DNA of 64,000 nucleotides from positions 22,733 through 86,732 of the forward strand of contig NZ_JBEWZI010000016.1 in assembly GCF_040566545.1 (NCBI RefSeq), written 5' to 3'. Below, piece by piece: positions 1 to 7,647 of this stretch (its first letter is position 1; each line of letters opens with the position of its first letter). The notes beneath the pieces were generated by a model. That model worked only from the letters and a program-made list of their open reading frames with translations, searched no databases and had not been told where the DNA came from. Both the position numbers and the translations under genes were made by a program. The stretch comes from Uliginosibacterium flavum (GTDB lineage: Bacteria > Pseudomonadota > Gammaproteobacteria > Burkholderiales > Rhodocyclaceae).

Positions 1-1832
1 CCCCGTCCATTGTCGCCTACATGGAAGAAGGCGAAGTCCTGTGCGGCGCGCCCGCCAAGCGTCAAGCCGTGACCAACGCCAAGAACACGCTGTACGCGGT
101 CAAACGCCTGATCGGTCGTCGCTTTGAAGAAAAAGAAGTGCAAAAGGACATCCACATGATGCCCTACGCAATCGTCAAGGCCGACAACGGCGACGCTTGG
201 GTCGAAGTGCGCGGCAAGAAGATGGCGCCTCCCCAGATCTCCGCTGACGTGCTGCGCAAGATGAAGAAGACCGCCGAAGACTACCTCGGCGAAGAAGTCA
301 CCGAGGCGGTCATCACCGTGCCGGCTTACTTCAACGACAGCCAGCGTCAGGCCACCAAGGACGCCGGACGCATCGCTGGTCTGGACGTCAAGCGCATCAT
401 CAACGAGCCGACTGCCGCCGCACTGGCCTATGGCCTCGACAAGGTGGGCAAGAAGGATCAGAAGATCGCCGTATTCGACTTGGGCGGTGGCACTTTCGAC
501 ATCTCCATCATCGAAATCGCCGACGTGGATGGCGACAAGCAGTTTGAAGTACTCGCTACCAACGGCGACACCTTCCTTGGCGGTGAAGACTTCGACCAAC
601 GCCTGATCGACTTCATCGTCGCTGAGTTCAAGACCATCAACGGCGTCGACCTGTCCAAGGACGCGATTGCCCTGCAGCGCATCAAGGCCGCTGCCGAGCG
701 CGCCAAGATCGAGCTGTCTTCGGGTCAGCAGACCGAAATCAACGAGCCTTACATCACCATGGCCAACGGCGCTCCGGTGCACTTGACCATGAAGATCACC
801 CGCGCCAAGTTCGAGTCGCTGGTTGAGGAACTGGTCAACGCCACCATCGAGCCTTGCCGCAAGGCGCTGAAGGATGCTGGTCTGGGCATTTCCGATATTG
901 ACGACGTGATCCTCGTTGGCGGCCAGACGCGCATGCCCAAGGTGCAGGAAAAGGTCAAGGAGTTCTTCGGCAAGGAAGCCCGCAAGGACGTTAATCCGGA
1001 TGAAGCCGTGGCCGTCGGCGCCGCGATCCAAGGTGGCGTGCTGCGCGGTGACGTGAAAGATGTGCTGCTGCTGGACGTATCGCCGCTGTCGCTGGGCATC
1101 GAAACCCTGGGTGGCGTAATGACCGCCATGATCAAACGCAACACCACCATCCCGACCAAGCACGCACAAGTCTTCTCGACGGCCGACGACAACCAGCCTG
1201 CCGTGACCATCAAGGTCTATCAGGGCGAGCGCGAAATGGCTGCCGGCAACAAGATGCTGGGCGAATTCAATCTGGAAGGCATCGCCCCCGCTCCGCGCGG
1301 CATGCCGCAGATCGAAGTCACCTTTGACATCGACGCCAACGGCATCCTGCACGTGAAAGCTGCCGACAAGGCGACCGGCAAGGAAAACAAGATCACCATC
1401 AAAGCCAACTCAGGCCTGTCGGAAGACGAAATCCAGAAGATGGTGAACGACGCTGCCGCTCACGCCGAAGAAGATCACCGTCAGCATGAACTGGTCGACG
1501 CCCGCAACCAGTGTGATGCGCTGATCCACACGACCAAGAAGGCCCTGAGCGAGCATGGCGACAAGGTGGCTGCCGATGAGAAAGAAAAAATCGAAGCCGC
1601 ACTGAAGGACGCCGAAGAAGCCATGAAGAGCAGCGACAAGGCTGACATCGAAGCCAAGACGCAAGCCCTCGGCACAGTCAGCCAGAAGCTCGGCGAAGCC
1701 GTATATGCCGCCCAGCAAGCGGCCGCGGGCGGTGGTGCAGGCCAAGGCGAAGCACATGCCCACGCCGAGGCCAAGCCCGCAGACGACAACGTGGTGGATG
1801 CCGAATTCACTGAAGTGAACGACAAGAAGTAA
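1..1832 (+). CDS. dnaK: Chaperone DnaK (Hsp70), 5'-truncated by window edge
   Basis: ATP-dependent Hsp70 chaperone of the cytoplasm, working with DnaJ and GrpE. The reading frame is open from base 3 through the ATG at 21, and the residues before that ATG (PSIVAY) match the usual interior of DnaK. The true start, including the GIDLGTTNS phosphate loop, therefore lies about 35 codons before the window. Visible motifs are the DLGGGTFD phosphate-2 loop, NEPTAAALAYGLD, the ILVGGQTRMP segment, the DVSPLSLGIET linker/substrate-domain entry and the beta-domain VYQGERE. The C-terminal lid is Ala/Gly-rich and ends VVDAEFTEV, the usual proteobacterial tail. dnaJ follows 109 bp downstream in the classical dnaK-dnaJ order. 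Confidence 0.98.
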   Translation, partial: PSIVAYMEEGEVLCGAPAKRQAVTNAKNTLYAVKRLIGRRFEEKEVQKDIHMMPYAIVKADNGDAWVEVRGKKMAPPQISADVLRKMKKTAEDYLGEEVTEAVITVPAYFNDSQRQATKDAGRIAGLDVKRIINEPTAAALAYGLDKVGKKDQKIAVFDLGGGTFDISIIEIADVDGDKQFEVLATNGDTFLGGEDFDQRLIDFIVAEFKTINGVDLSKDAIALQRIKAAAERAKIELSSGQQTEINEPYITMANGAPVHLTMKITRAKFESLVEELVNATIEPCRKALKDAGLGISDIDDVILVGGQTRMPKVQEKVKEFFGKEARKDVNPDEAVAVGAAIQGGVLRGDVKDVLLLDVSPLSLGIETLGGVMTAMIKRNTTIPTKHAQVFSTADDNQPAVTIKVYQGEREMAAGNKMLGEFNLEGIAPAPRGMPQIEVTFDIDANGILHVKAADKATGKENKITIKANSGLSEDEIQKMVNDAAAHAEEDHRQHELVDARNQCDALIHTTKKALSEHGDKVAADEKEKIEAALKDAEEAMKSSDKADIEAKTQALGTVSQKLGEAVYAAQQAAAGGGAGQGEAHAHAEAKPADDNVVDAEFTEVNDKK

Positions 1833-1850
1833 GCACTGGTCAGGAAGGAA

Positions 1851-1890
1851 AAATGAGGAGTGTGGTGCGTAGCGCGCCCACTCCTCATTT
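1851..1890. terminator. dnaK-dnaJ intercistronic stem-loop
   Basis: A perfect 12-bp inverted repeat (1851-1862 pairs with 1879-1890) encloses a 16-nt loop just after the dnaK stop. No T-run follows, so it is more likely an attenuating or RNA-stabilising hairpin that lowers dnaJ relative to dnaK than a full terminator. The role is inferred. Confidence 0.5.
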
Positions 1891-1941
1891 CCACATCCAG
1901 CACTGCACGTTCTCCTGCCCCTAACATCTCCCTGACCGACC

Positions 1942-3072
1942 ATGGCAAAACGCGATTACTACGAAGTGCTCGGCCTCAGCCGCGACGCTTCGGACGACGA
2001 CATTAAGAAGGCCTATCGCAAGATGGCCATGAAACACCATCCGGATCGAAATCCGGACGACAAGGGTGCCGAAGATAAATTCAAGGAGGCCAAGGAAGCC
2101 TACGAGATGCTGTCCGACGACCAGAAACGCGCAGCCTACGACCGTTACGGCCATGCTGGTGTGGATCAGTCCTCGGGAGGCGGCGGTTTCGGCGGCGGTC
2201 AGCAGGGCTTTGGCGATGCCTTCGGTGGCATCTTCGACGAAATCTTTGGCGGCGGTCGTGGAGGTGGCGGAGGCGGATCACGCGTGTATCGCGGCGGCGA
2301 CTTACGCTACAACCTCGAAGTCACGCTGGAAGAGGCTGCACGCGGCGTCGAAAAAACCATCCGCATCCCCGTTCAGGAGGAATGTGGCAGCTGCAACGGC
2401 TCCGGCGCCAAGGCCGGCACCAAACCCAAGACCTGCCCGACCTGCGGCGGTGCCGGTCAGGTGCGCATGCAGCAAGGCTTCTTCTCGATCCAGCAGACTT
2501 GTCCGAAGTGTCACGGATCCGGCCGCGTCATCACCGACCCCTGCGGCGATTGCCACGGTGCTGGTCGCGTCAAGAAACAGAAGACACTGGAAGTGAAGAT
2601 CCCGGCCGGTATCGATTCCGGCATGCGCCTGCGCCACGCCGGTTTCGGCGAACCCGGCGTGAATGGCGGGCCTCCGGGCGATCTGTTCGTCGAAATCCAC
2701 ATCAAGGAACACGCGGTCTTCCAGCGTGAAGGCGACGACCTGCATTGCGAGATGCCAATCAGCTTCGTCACCGCCGCCATCGGTGGCGAGATCAAGATTC
2801 CGACCCTGGACGGTGCGGCCTCGATCAAGATCCCGGCCGAAACGCAGACCGGCAAGGTCTTCCGCCTGCGCGGCAAGGGCATCAAGAACGTGCGCAGCGG
2901 CTATCACGGCGACCTGCATTGCCACGTCGTGATTGAAACGCCGGTAAAACTCACCGAGCGCCAGAAGGAACTGCTGCGCGAATTCGAGTCGACCTGCAAG
3001 GACGGTGGCGACAGCCACAATCCGCGCGCAAAGTCCTGGATGGACAAGGTGAAAAATTTCTTTGCCGATTAA
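1942..3072 (+). CDS. dnaJ: Co-chaperone DnaJ (Hsp40)
   Basis: Hsp40 partner that delivers substrates to DnaK and stimulates its ATPase. The 376 residues are normal length for type I DnaJ. The N-terminal J domain (about 1-70) has the HPD triad in KHHPDRNPDD. A Gly/Phe-rich region (about 75-115) follows, then a zinc domain with four CxxCxGxG repeats (CGSCNGSG, CPTCGGAG, CPKCHGSG, CGDCHGAG), then the C-terminal substrate-binding beta domains with AGFGEPGVNGGPPGDLFV. It is second in the dnaK-dnaJ operon and is followed by an intrinsic terminator. Confidence 0.98.
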   Translation: MAKRDYYEVLGLSRDASDDDIKKAYRKMAMKHHPDRNPDDKGAEDKFKEAKEAYEMLSDDQKRAAYDRYGHAGVDQSSGGGGFGGGQQGFGDAFGGIFDEIFGGGRGGGGGGSRVYRGGDLRYNLEVTLEEAARGVEKTIRIPVQEECGSCNGSGAKAGTKPKTCPTCGGAGQVRMQQGFFSIQQTCPKCHGSGRVITDPCGDCHGAGRVKKQKTLEVKIPAGIDSGMRLRHAGFGEPGVNGGPPGDLFVEIHIKEHAVFQREGDDLHCEMPISFVTAAIGGEIKIPTLDGAASIKIPAETQTGKVFRLRGKGIKNVRSGYHGDLHCHVVIETPVKLTERQKELLREFESTCKDGGDSHNPRAKSWMDKVKNFFAD

Positions 3073-3092
3073 TGTTTGTCGGCAAGAAAACC

Positions 3093-3114
3093 AGCCCGCT
3101 TCGGCGGGCTTTTT
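3093..3114 (+). terminator. Intrinsic terminator after dnaJ
   Basis: A 7-bp GC stem (3093-3099 with 3104-3110), TTCG tetraloop and trailing T-run lie 21 bp after the dnaJ stop. This is textbook Rho-independent architecture. Confidence 0.9.
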
Positions 3115-3162
3115 CATGGCTGCGGCCGTATCATGCAAAGGCTTCTGTTGCAGACCCTCCGC

Positions 3163-3573
3163 ATGACACCCTTGGCCCCAAAACTCCGCCGCTTCGCTCG
3201 CCTGCTTGTGCAAATCGGCGTTCTGATCCTGATCTGGCTGGCAGCTGTCGAACTCTCCGCCCGTTGGCTGCACAAGATTCCGCCCACCGTCAGCGGAATT
3301 GCCATCGCCTTGGCACTGCTCGGACTGGGCCTGCTCAAACGTGAATGGCTGGCCGATGGCGCAGCCTGGCTGCTGCGCGAAATGCTGCTGTTCTTCATCC
3401 CGGTGGTAATCGCCGTGCTGCAGTATCAGCAGATTTTGCAGGGCAAGCTGCTGGCAATTTTGCTGGTGATTGTCGGCAGCACCGCCTGCGTGATGATCGC
3501 CACCGCGCTGGCCGTGGATCTGGCTTGGCGTCTGGAAGCGCGCTGGCGCAAACATTTTGAGAACAAAGCATGA
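3163..3573 (+). CDS. LrgA/CidA family holin-like membrane protein
   Basis: Small integral membrane protein of the CidA/LrgA family, described as holin-like and, with LrgB, linked to murein hydrolase control and metabolite transport. The sequence shows about four hydrophobic segments (for example LVQIGVLILIWLAAVEL and LLREMLLFFIPVVIAVLQY) and the family signatures IPPTVSGIAIALALLGLGLLK and FFIPVVIAVLQY. The frame is open from 3076, but that stretch overlaps the dnaJ terminator, so I place the start at ATG 3163 (ATG 3133 is possible; neither has a strong ribosome site). It overlaps the next gene by 4 bp (ATGA), indicating translational coupling. Confidence 0.85.
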   Translation: MTPLAPKLRRFARLLVQIGVLILIWLAAVELSARWLHKIPPTVSGIAIALALLGLGLLKREWLADGAAWLLREMLLFFIPVVIAVLQYQQILQGKLLAILLVIVGSTACVMIATALAVDLAWRLEARWRKHFENKA

Positions 3574-4253
3574 CCCTGCTCACCGGCTTGTTCTGGCTGG
3601 CCCTGACCGTGCTGCTGTACGTCGCGATGCGCGGCATCCATCACCGCTTTCCGCGCGCCTGGCTGTCGCCGCTGATCGTGGTGCCGGCCGTGCTGATTGC
3701 GATTCTGCTGCTGGCCCACGTGCCTTACGCGGCCTACAACGCGCAAAGCCACTGGCTCAGCGCCATGCTCGGACCGGCCACGGTGGCGTTTGCGGTGCCC
3801 ATCTTCGAATTCCGCCAGACCATCCGCAGGCACTGGTTTCCGCTGGTCGTCGGCGTCATCGTCGGCATGAGCGTGGCCGTGCTCAGCACCGTCTGGCTCA
3901 GTCGCCTGCTGGGCTTGCCCGAGCTGCTGGAACGCAGCCTGACGGTACGCTCGATCAGCACGCCCTTCGCGATTGCCGCCGCGCCGTCCATGGGCGGGCA
4001 GGCCGAACTGGCGGCGGTCTTCGTGGTGATCACCGGGCTGGTCGGCATGGTGCTGGGCGAATGGCTGCTGAGTTGGCTGCCCGTGCGCTCCAAGCTCGCC
4101 AAGGGCGCGCTGTTTGGCGCTGGAGCGCACGCGGTCGGCACCGTCACCGCACACAAGCGCGACACCGAAGAAGGCGTGATTTCCAGCCTGACCATGATCA
4201 TCGCCGGCATCCTGATGGTGCTGCTGGCGCCGTGGATTTCACTCTGGGTTTAA
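3570..4253 (+). CDS. LrgB/CidB family membrane protein
   Basis: Polytopic membrane protein of the LrgB family (227 residues, normal length), partner of the LrgA-like protein whose stop codon it overlaps. Family signatures are LGPATVAFAVPIFE, the TVRSISTPFAIAAAPSMGGQAELAAVFVVITG block and GAHAVGTVTAHKRDTEEGVISSL. It probably forms an inner-membrane complex with LrgA; whether that acts in autolysis or in export of small metabolites cannot be told from sequence. A GTAGGAGC-type hairpin begins 5 bp after its stop. Confidence 0.93.
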   Translation: MTLLTGLFWLALTVLLYVAMRGIHHRFPRAWLSPLIVVPAVLIAILLLAHVPYAAYNAQSHWLSAMLGPATVAFAVPIFEFRQTIRRHWFPLVVGVIVGMSVAVLSTVWLSRLLGLPELLERSLTVRSISTPFAIAAAPSMGGQAELAAVFVVITGLVGMVLGEWLLSWLPVRSKLAKGALFGAGAHAVGTVTAHKRDTEEGVISSLTMIIAGILMVLLAPWISLWV

Positions 4254-4257
4254 ACCT

Positions 4258-4320
4258 GTAGGAGCTAGCGAAGCTGGCGATCCCATCGTGGAAGAAATCG
4301 CCAGCTTCGCTAGCTCCTAC
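4258..4320. repeat. GTAGGAGC-type palindromic element (copy 1)
   Basis: Two perfect 24-bp arms (4258-4281 and 4297-4320) surround a 15-nt loop. The arm starts GTAGGAGCTAGC. A near-identical element lies at 51670-51729, and a relative at 15201-15251. It sits between convergent genes and its right arm supplies the TAG stop of the minus-strand radical SAM gene. It resembles REP elements and may also act as a bidirectional terminator. Confidence 0.9.
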
Positions 4321-5273
4321 AAAACGCCGGAAACCAGCCGTCCCTGCCATGTCTGACGTTCCTCCAAACGGGCCTCCAGCTTCGCCGGAAAGGCATGCAG
4401 GCGCATGCCCCAGTCCGGCGAGAGCAGCAGCGGTGGTGGCACCTCACTGCCCAGACGCTGGATCTTGATCGAGGGCGGCAACAGCTCCAACATGTCGATC
4501 ACCTGATCGATGTAGGCAGCCGGATCGGACAAAGGAATGCTCGCCGGATCGCGCTGATACTGGATCGCCAGGCGGGTGTGGCGCACGATCTGCAGCTGAT
4601 GGAACTTCAAGGCATCCAGCGGCAAAAGGGCCAGCTGGCGGGCACCTTCAAGCAGGCTGGCTGCAGACTCAAGCGGCAAGCCGATCAGCAGATGCCCGGT
4701 CACGAAAAGCCCGCGCGACGCGGCTCTGCGGATGGCATCCTGCGCGCAGGCAAAATCGTGGCCGCGCAGGCATTCGACGAGCACCGCATCCGAACAGGAC
4801 TCAACGCCGATTTCCAGCTCGATGATGTGGCGCTGCGCCAGCTCGGCCAGATAGTCCAGCACCGCGTCCGGCAGACAGTCCGGCCGCGTGCCGATCACCA
4901 GCCCGGCGATGTCCGGATGCGCCAGCGCCTCGGCATAGGCCGCCTTCAGACGCGGCAGATCACCGTAAGTGTTTGAGTAACTCTGGAAATAAGCGAGGAA
5001 CTTCAGCGTGCGCGGATAGCGCCGGCGCATGAACTCCACGCCCGTCGCAATCTGATCCGCCATGCGTGGCTGCTCGCGCAGATAGCTCGGAGAAAAGCCC
5101 TCGTTGTTGCAGAAGCTGCAGCCGCCCTGCCCCAGCGTGCCGTCGCGGTTCGGGCAGGTAAAGCCAGCGTCGATGCTGATCTTCTGCACCCGTCCGCCAT
5201 GCGTGCGCCGCACCCAGTCGTTGTAGACGTGGTAGCGGCGGCCGGAAAACTCATCGGGAAGCAGCGTCATCAA
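4317..5273 (-). CDS. TIGR01212/YhcC-type radical SAM protein
   Basis: Radical SAM enzyme of the YhcC family (318 residues, full length). The Fe-S site is CPNRDGTLGQGGCSFCNNEGF near residues 40-60, with the family's longer spacing between the first and the later cysteines. Downstream family features include the YFQSYSNTYGDLPRLK block, GLVIGTRPDCLPD and ELEIGVES. The physiological reaction is not firmly established. The ORF ends at a TAG inside a palindromic element, which may have replaced its native 3' end. ATG 5273 and the adjacent ATG 5270 are both usable. Confidence 0.92.
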   Translation of the reverse strand: MMTLLPDEFSGRRYHVYNDWVRRTHGGRVQKISIDAGFTCPNRDGTLGQGGCSFCNNEGFSPSYLREQPRMADQIATGVEFMRRRYPRTLKFLAYFQSYSNTYGDLPRLKAAYAEALAHPDIAGLVIGTRPDCLPDAVLDYLAELAQRHIIELEIGVESCSDAVLVECLRGHDFACAQDAIRRAASRGLFVTGHLLIGLPLESAASLLEGARQLALLPLDALKFHQLQIVRHTRLAIQYQRDPASIPLSDPAAYIDQVIDMLELLPPSIKIQRLGSEVPPPLLLSPDWGMRLHAFPAKLEARLEERQTWQGRLVSGVL

Positions 5274-5343
5274 GCGGCAAGAAGAATGAACAGCCGACAG
5301 GGTAGGTTGATCCGAGCGCCTGCGCCCTGTTTTGCATCAAGCC

Positions 5344-5420
5344 TGCCTGAAGAGGCTTGCTGCGCCTTAGCCTTCAGCAGGCATGCCCGAAGATGCCCGT
5401 GCAGCAAGCCTCTTCAGGCA
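5344..5420. repeat. Long inverted repeat, dispersed CTTCAG-type element
   Basis: 20-bp perfect arms (5344-5363 and 5401-5420, TGCCTGAAGAGGCTTGCTGC and its complement) flank 37 nt that contain CTTCAGCAGGCATGCCCGAAGA. The words CTTCAGGCA and GCATGCCCGAAGA recur in many other intergenic regions of this window. Confidence 0.85.
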
Positions 5421-5540
5421 GCCGGTCACGGCACAAAGCCACCGCCACTGCTCGGTCAAATCCCGCCCAATAGCCTGCAAAGCCTTGCGCCAGAGCGGGC
5501 GCCGGGTGATTCTCGCGTACCCAAAAAAAGGATCAACCCC

Positions 5541-5948
5541 ATGACCCACGATGAAATCAAACAGCTGGTACAAGCGAACAACAAGTCCAAAGAGTTTTCG
5601 AACGAGTTTGTAATCTGCCTGATCTGGAAAGAATCCGGCTTCGAGCCCGCCGTCAAAAATACCAAGTCCAGCGCCACCGGCCTGATGCAGATGACCAAGG
5701 GCGCGGTAGACATGGTCAACAAATGCTCACCCAAAGGTGTTCACTTCGAGCACAGCGAGATGACCGATGCGGCCAAAAACATCCAGTGCGCCACGCTGTA
5801 TCTGGATATTGCCAAGAACAAACTCGGCGGCATCGATACAAGCTATGGCACCGGCGCGGGTTACTCGAAGAAGATTTTCGTCTGTGAAGCCTGCATGAAA
5901 GAAGACAGCGCCCACCCGATCGCTGCGCTCCACAAAATCCATCTCTGA
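5541..5948 (+). CDS. Small lysozyme-like (SLT/GH23-type) protein, putative effector
   Basis: Predicted 135-residue peptidoglycan glycosidase. It has the lytic transglycosylase signature: catalytic Glu31 in WKESGFEP, then SSATGLMQMT, then a later Tyr/Gly-rich stretch (DTSYGTGAGYSKK). I chose ATG 5541 because AAGGA lies 11 bp upstream and everything before it in the frame is repeat DNA. There is no signal peptide, odd for an enzyme acting on the cell wall unless another system delivers it. Nine bp later begins a secreted protein resembling the lysozyme inhibitor Ivy, so the two look like an effector and its periplasmic immunity protein, as for type VI secreted muramidases. No secretion genes are in the window. 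Fold assignment is good; the effector role is inferred. Confidence 0.75.
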   Translation: MTHDEIKQLVQANNKSKEFSNEFVICLIWKESGFEPAVKNTKSSATGLMQMTKGAVDMVNKCSPKGVHFEHSEMTDAAKNIQCATLYLDIAKNKLGGIDTSYGTGAGYSKKIFVCEACMKEDSAHPIAALHKIHL

Positions 5949-5957
5949 GGCCACACG

Positions 5958-6410
5958 ATGAAAATACTCTCCACACTCTTCCTGTCTGTCCTGCTGCTAT
6001 GTGCCGCCCCAAGCCAGGCCGCGGATGACTGGAATGGCCTGCACGCCTGGGTCGGCCGTTACCCCTCCGAGCACGTCGCTGGCCCCTTGCCGCTGCTCGC
6101 CCAGCCCGCGCTGAAGGCCGCACTGGGCAAGCTCCTGCCCAAAGCCGAACGGCAGACACTGGCTCGCCTGGATGTTGAAACGCCAGTGCGCCAGAGTGGC
6201 GACACCCTGATCATCCACCTGTGCCGTCCCCGCAACTGCCCGACCGATCTGGCCATGATCGTCGTGCTGCCCTCTCAAAAGAAAGTCTGGGCGGGCTTTT
6301 TTACCCGCGAGGCCGGGCGCATCTCTACACGCTGGTATGGCAATCAGGACGATTACATGAGCCTGCCCGAAGAGCTTCGCAAGGAATTTGCCACGCGCCA
6401 CGGCAACTGA
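5958..6410 (+). CDS. Periplasmic Ivy-like lysozyme inhibitor, putative immunity protein
   Basis: 150 residues with a clear Sec signal peptide (cleavage near PSQA-ADD, residue 21/22). The mature part has a Cys-x4-Cys loop, CRPRNC (Cys89, Cys94), followed by a beta strand with VVLPSQKKVWAGFF. This layout matches the Ivy family, whose inhibitory loop is CKPHxC and plugs the lysozyme active site. Here the loop His is replaced by Arg/Asn, so the target or binding mode may differ. Its 9-bp spacing behind a lysozyme-like gene makes that enzyme the obvious target. The match is by motif and layout only. Confidence 0.65.
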   Translation: MKILSTLFLSVLLLCAAPSQAADDWNGLHAWVGRYPSEHVAGPLPLLAQPALKAALGKLLPKAERQTLARLDVETPVRQSGDTLIIHLCRPRNCPTDLAMIVVLPSQKKVWAGFFTREAGRISTRWYGNQDDYMSLPEELRKEFATRHGN

Positions 6411-6517
6411 GGCCACAACCCAAAGCATGGATTATGCAAATTTGTAAGTCCTGGCTTGCGGCAAGGCGCTGTCGCCATCTATGCTTTGTGAATCTTCCTG
6501 CCTGTGTTTGCAACACC

Positions 6518-7405
6518 ATGCGCCTGCTGATTTCGCTGCTGTGCCCGATCTGCCTGAGCCTGATGATCAGCCCGCTATTAGCGCAGGTCCCCGCCAAATC
6601 AGTAGTGTGGTTCCACAGCGACTTCCCCCCCATTTCGATCATCAGCGGCCCCTTCAAGGATCGCGGCGCCGCCGATCAATGGGGTGCTCTGCTGATGCAG
6701 CAAATGCCGGACTACCAGCACGAGCTGATCCCTGCCAATGCCGCACGCCTGCAAGAAGAAATGAAGCAGCGCGGCAATGGCTGCAGCCGCGCATTGCTGA
6801 AGAATCCGGAACGCGAGAAAAACTTCATTTTTTCCGAGCCACTGGTGAGCTTTTTACCGAATGGGCTGATCACCCTGCGCAGTCGCAAAGCCGACCTGGA
6901 ACCCTTCCTGAACGAGCGCGGCGAGCTGCGTCTGGACGCCTTGCTGAACGCCAGAAAGTTCGAAATCGCCGTGGCCGCGGGACGCAGCTTTGGCCCCAGC
7001 ATTGATCCCGTGCTGCAAGCGGGCAGCGCACAAGGCAAACTCGTCCAGTTCAATGCCAGCGACCTGTTTTCGAGCGGCCTGCTGCGGCTCAGCAATCATC
7101 AGGGCGTCGATGCGGTCATGGGCTATGCCATCGAGCTGAGCTGGGCGATCCGGCGCTTCGACCTCAAACCCAGTCAGTTCTGGTTCATCCCGGTAGAAGG
7201 CGAAACAGCCCTGCTCCCGGTGCATATCGCCTGCTCGCGCAGCCCGACGGGCGAGGCGATCATCGGCCAGATCAACGCGCTGGTGCATGAGGGCAAGCTA
7301 CCCGATGCGGCGGCGCGCGCCTATCGCGACTGGCTGCCGGCCGACATCGCACAATATTACGACCGTCGACGCAAACCCGCGGCCAGCGGAAAGCGCAGCA
7401 AATAG
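6518..7405 (+). CDS. Periplasmic solute-binding-like protein (TIGR02285-like)
   Basis: 295-residue exported protein with an N-terminal signal (MRLLISLLCPICLSLMISPLLAQ). The rest resembles family 3 extracellular solute-binding proteins: an early VVWFHSDFPPISI segment, GNGCSRALLKNPEREKNFIFSEPLVSF in the centre and a C-terminal WL-type helix (YRDWLPADIAQYY). It matches the pattern of the uncharacterised TIGR02285 family. ATG 6518 is preferred because the signal peptide starts there, although the frame is open further upstream. No transporter permease is nearby, so ligand and role are unknown. Confidence 0.75.
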   Translation: MRLLISLLCPICLSLMISPLLAQVPAKSVVWFHSDFPPISIISGPFKDRGAADQWGALLMQQMPDYQHELIPANAARLQEEMKQRGNGCSRALLKNPEREKNFIFSEPLVSFLPNGLITLRSRKADLEPFLNERGELRLDALLNARKFEIAVAAGRSFGPSIDPVLQAGSAQGKLVQFNASDLFSSGLLRLSNHQGVDAVMGYAIELSWAIRRFDLKPSQFWFIPVEGETALLPVHIACSRSPTGEAIIGQINALVHEGKLPDAAARAYRDWLPADIAQYYDRRRKPAASGKRSK

Positions 7406-7507
7406 CCTCAACGCAGGCACGATTCATTTACCCTTCCGTCCCCCTCCAGTGAGGCTCGCATCGGCCGTTAACTCCAACGATGCGTAGTTTCTCGAGGGGA
7501 GGGAACG

Positions 7508-7642
7508 ATGAAAATAGTACTGGCACCACGAGACGCCCTTCGAAACAGGGAGAGCTACCCGCTATTGATCGACGGGAAAAGACAAAAAGCACGCAAGCAG
7601 CTAGCCTCGGCTGCCGGCATCAAGCTCCGCGCGAGGCACTGA
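7508..7642 (+). CDS. Possible 44-residue leader ORF
   Basis: A short ORF (starts MKIVLAPRDALRNRES, ends KLRARH) with a very strong ribosome site, GAGGGGAGGGA, ending 2 bp before its ATG. It stops 5 bp before the likely start of the HD-GYP gene. The ribosome site is much better than that of the HD-GYP gene, suggesting a small coupled protein or leader peptide. It is basic, has no membrane segment and I recognise no family. Confidence 0.4.
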   Translation: MKIVLAPRDALRNRESYPLLIDGKRQKARKQLASAAGIKLRARH

Positions 7643-7647
7643 CCCGC

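Noticed and set aside
2302..3555. 417-codon minus-strand ORF opposite dnaJ and lrgA
   Set aside because: Shadow of well-identified plus-strand genes in GC-rich DNA; it spans two genes and a terminator and has low-complexity His/Gln/Ala-rich sequence.
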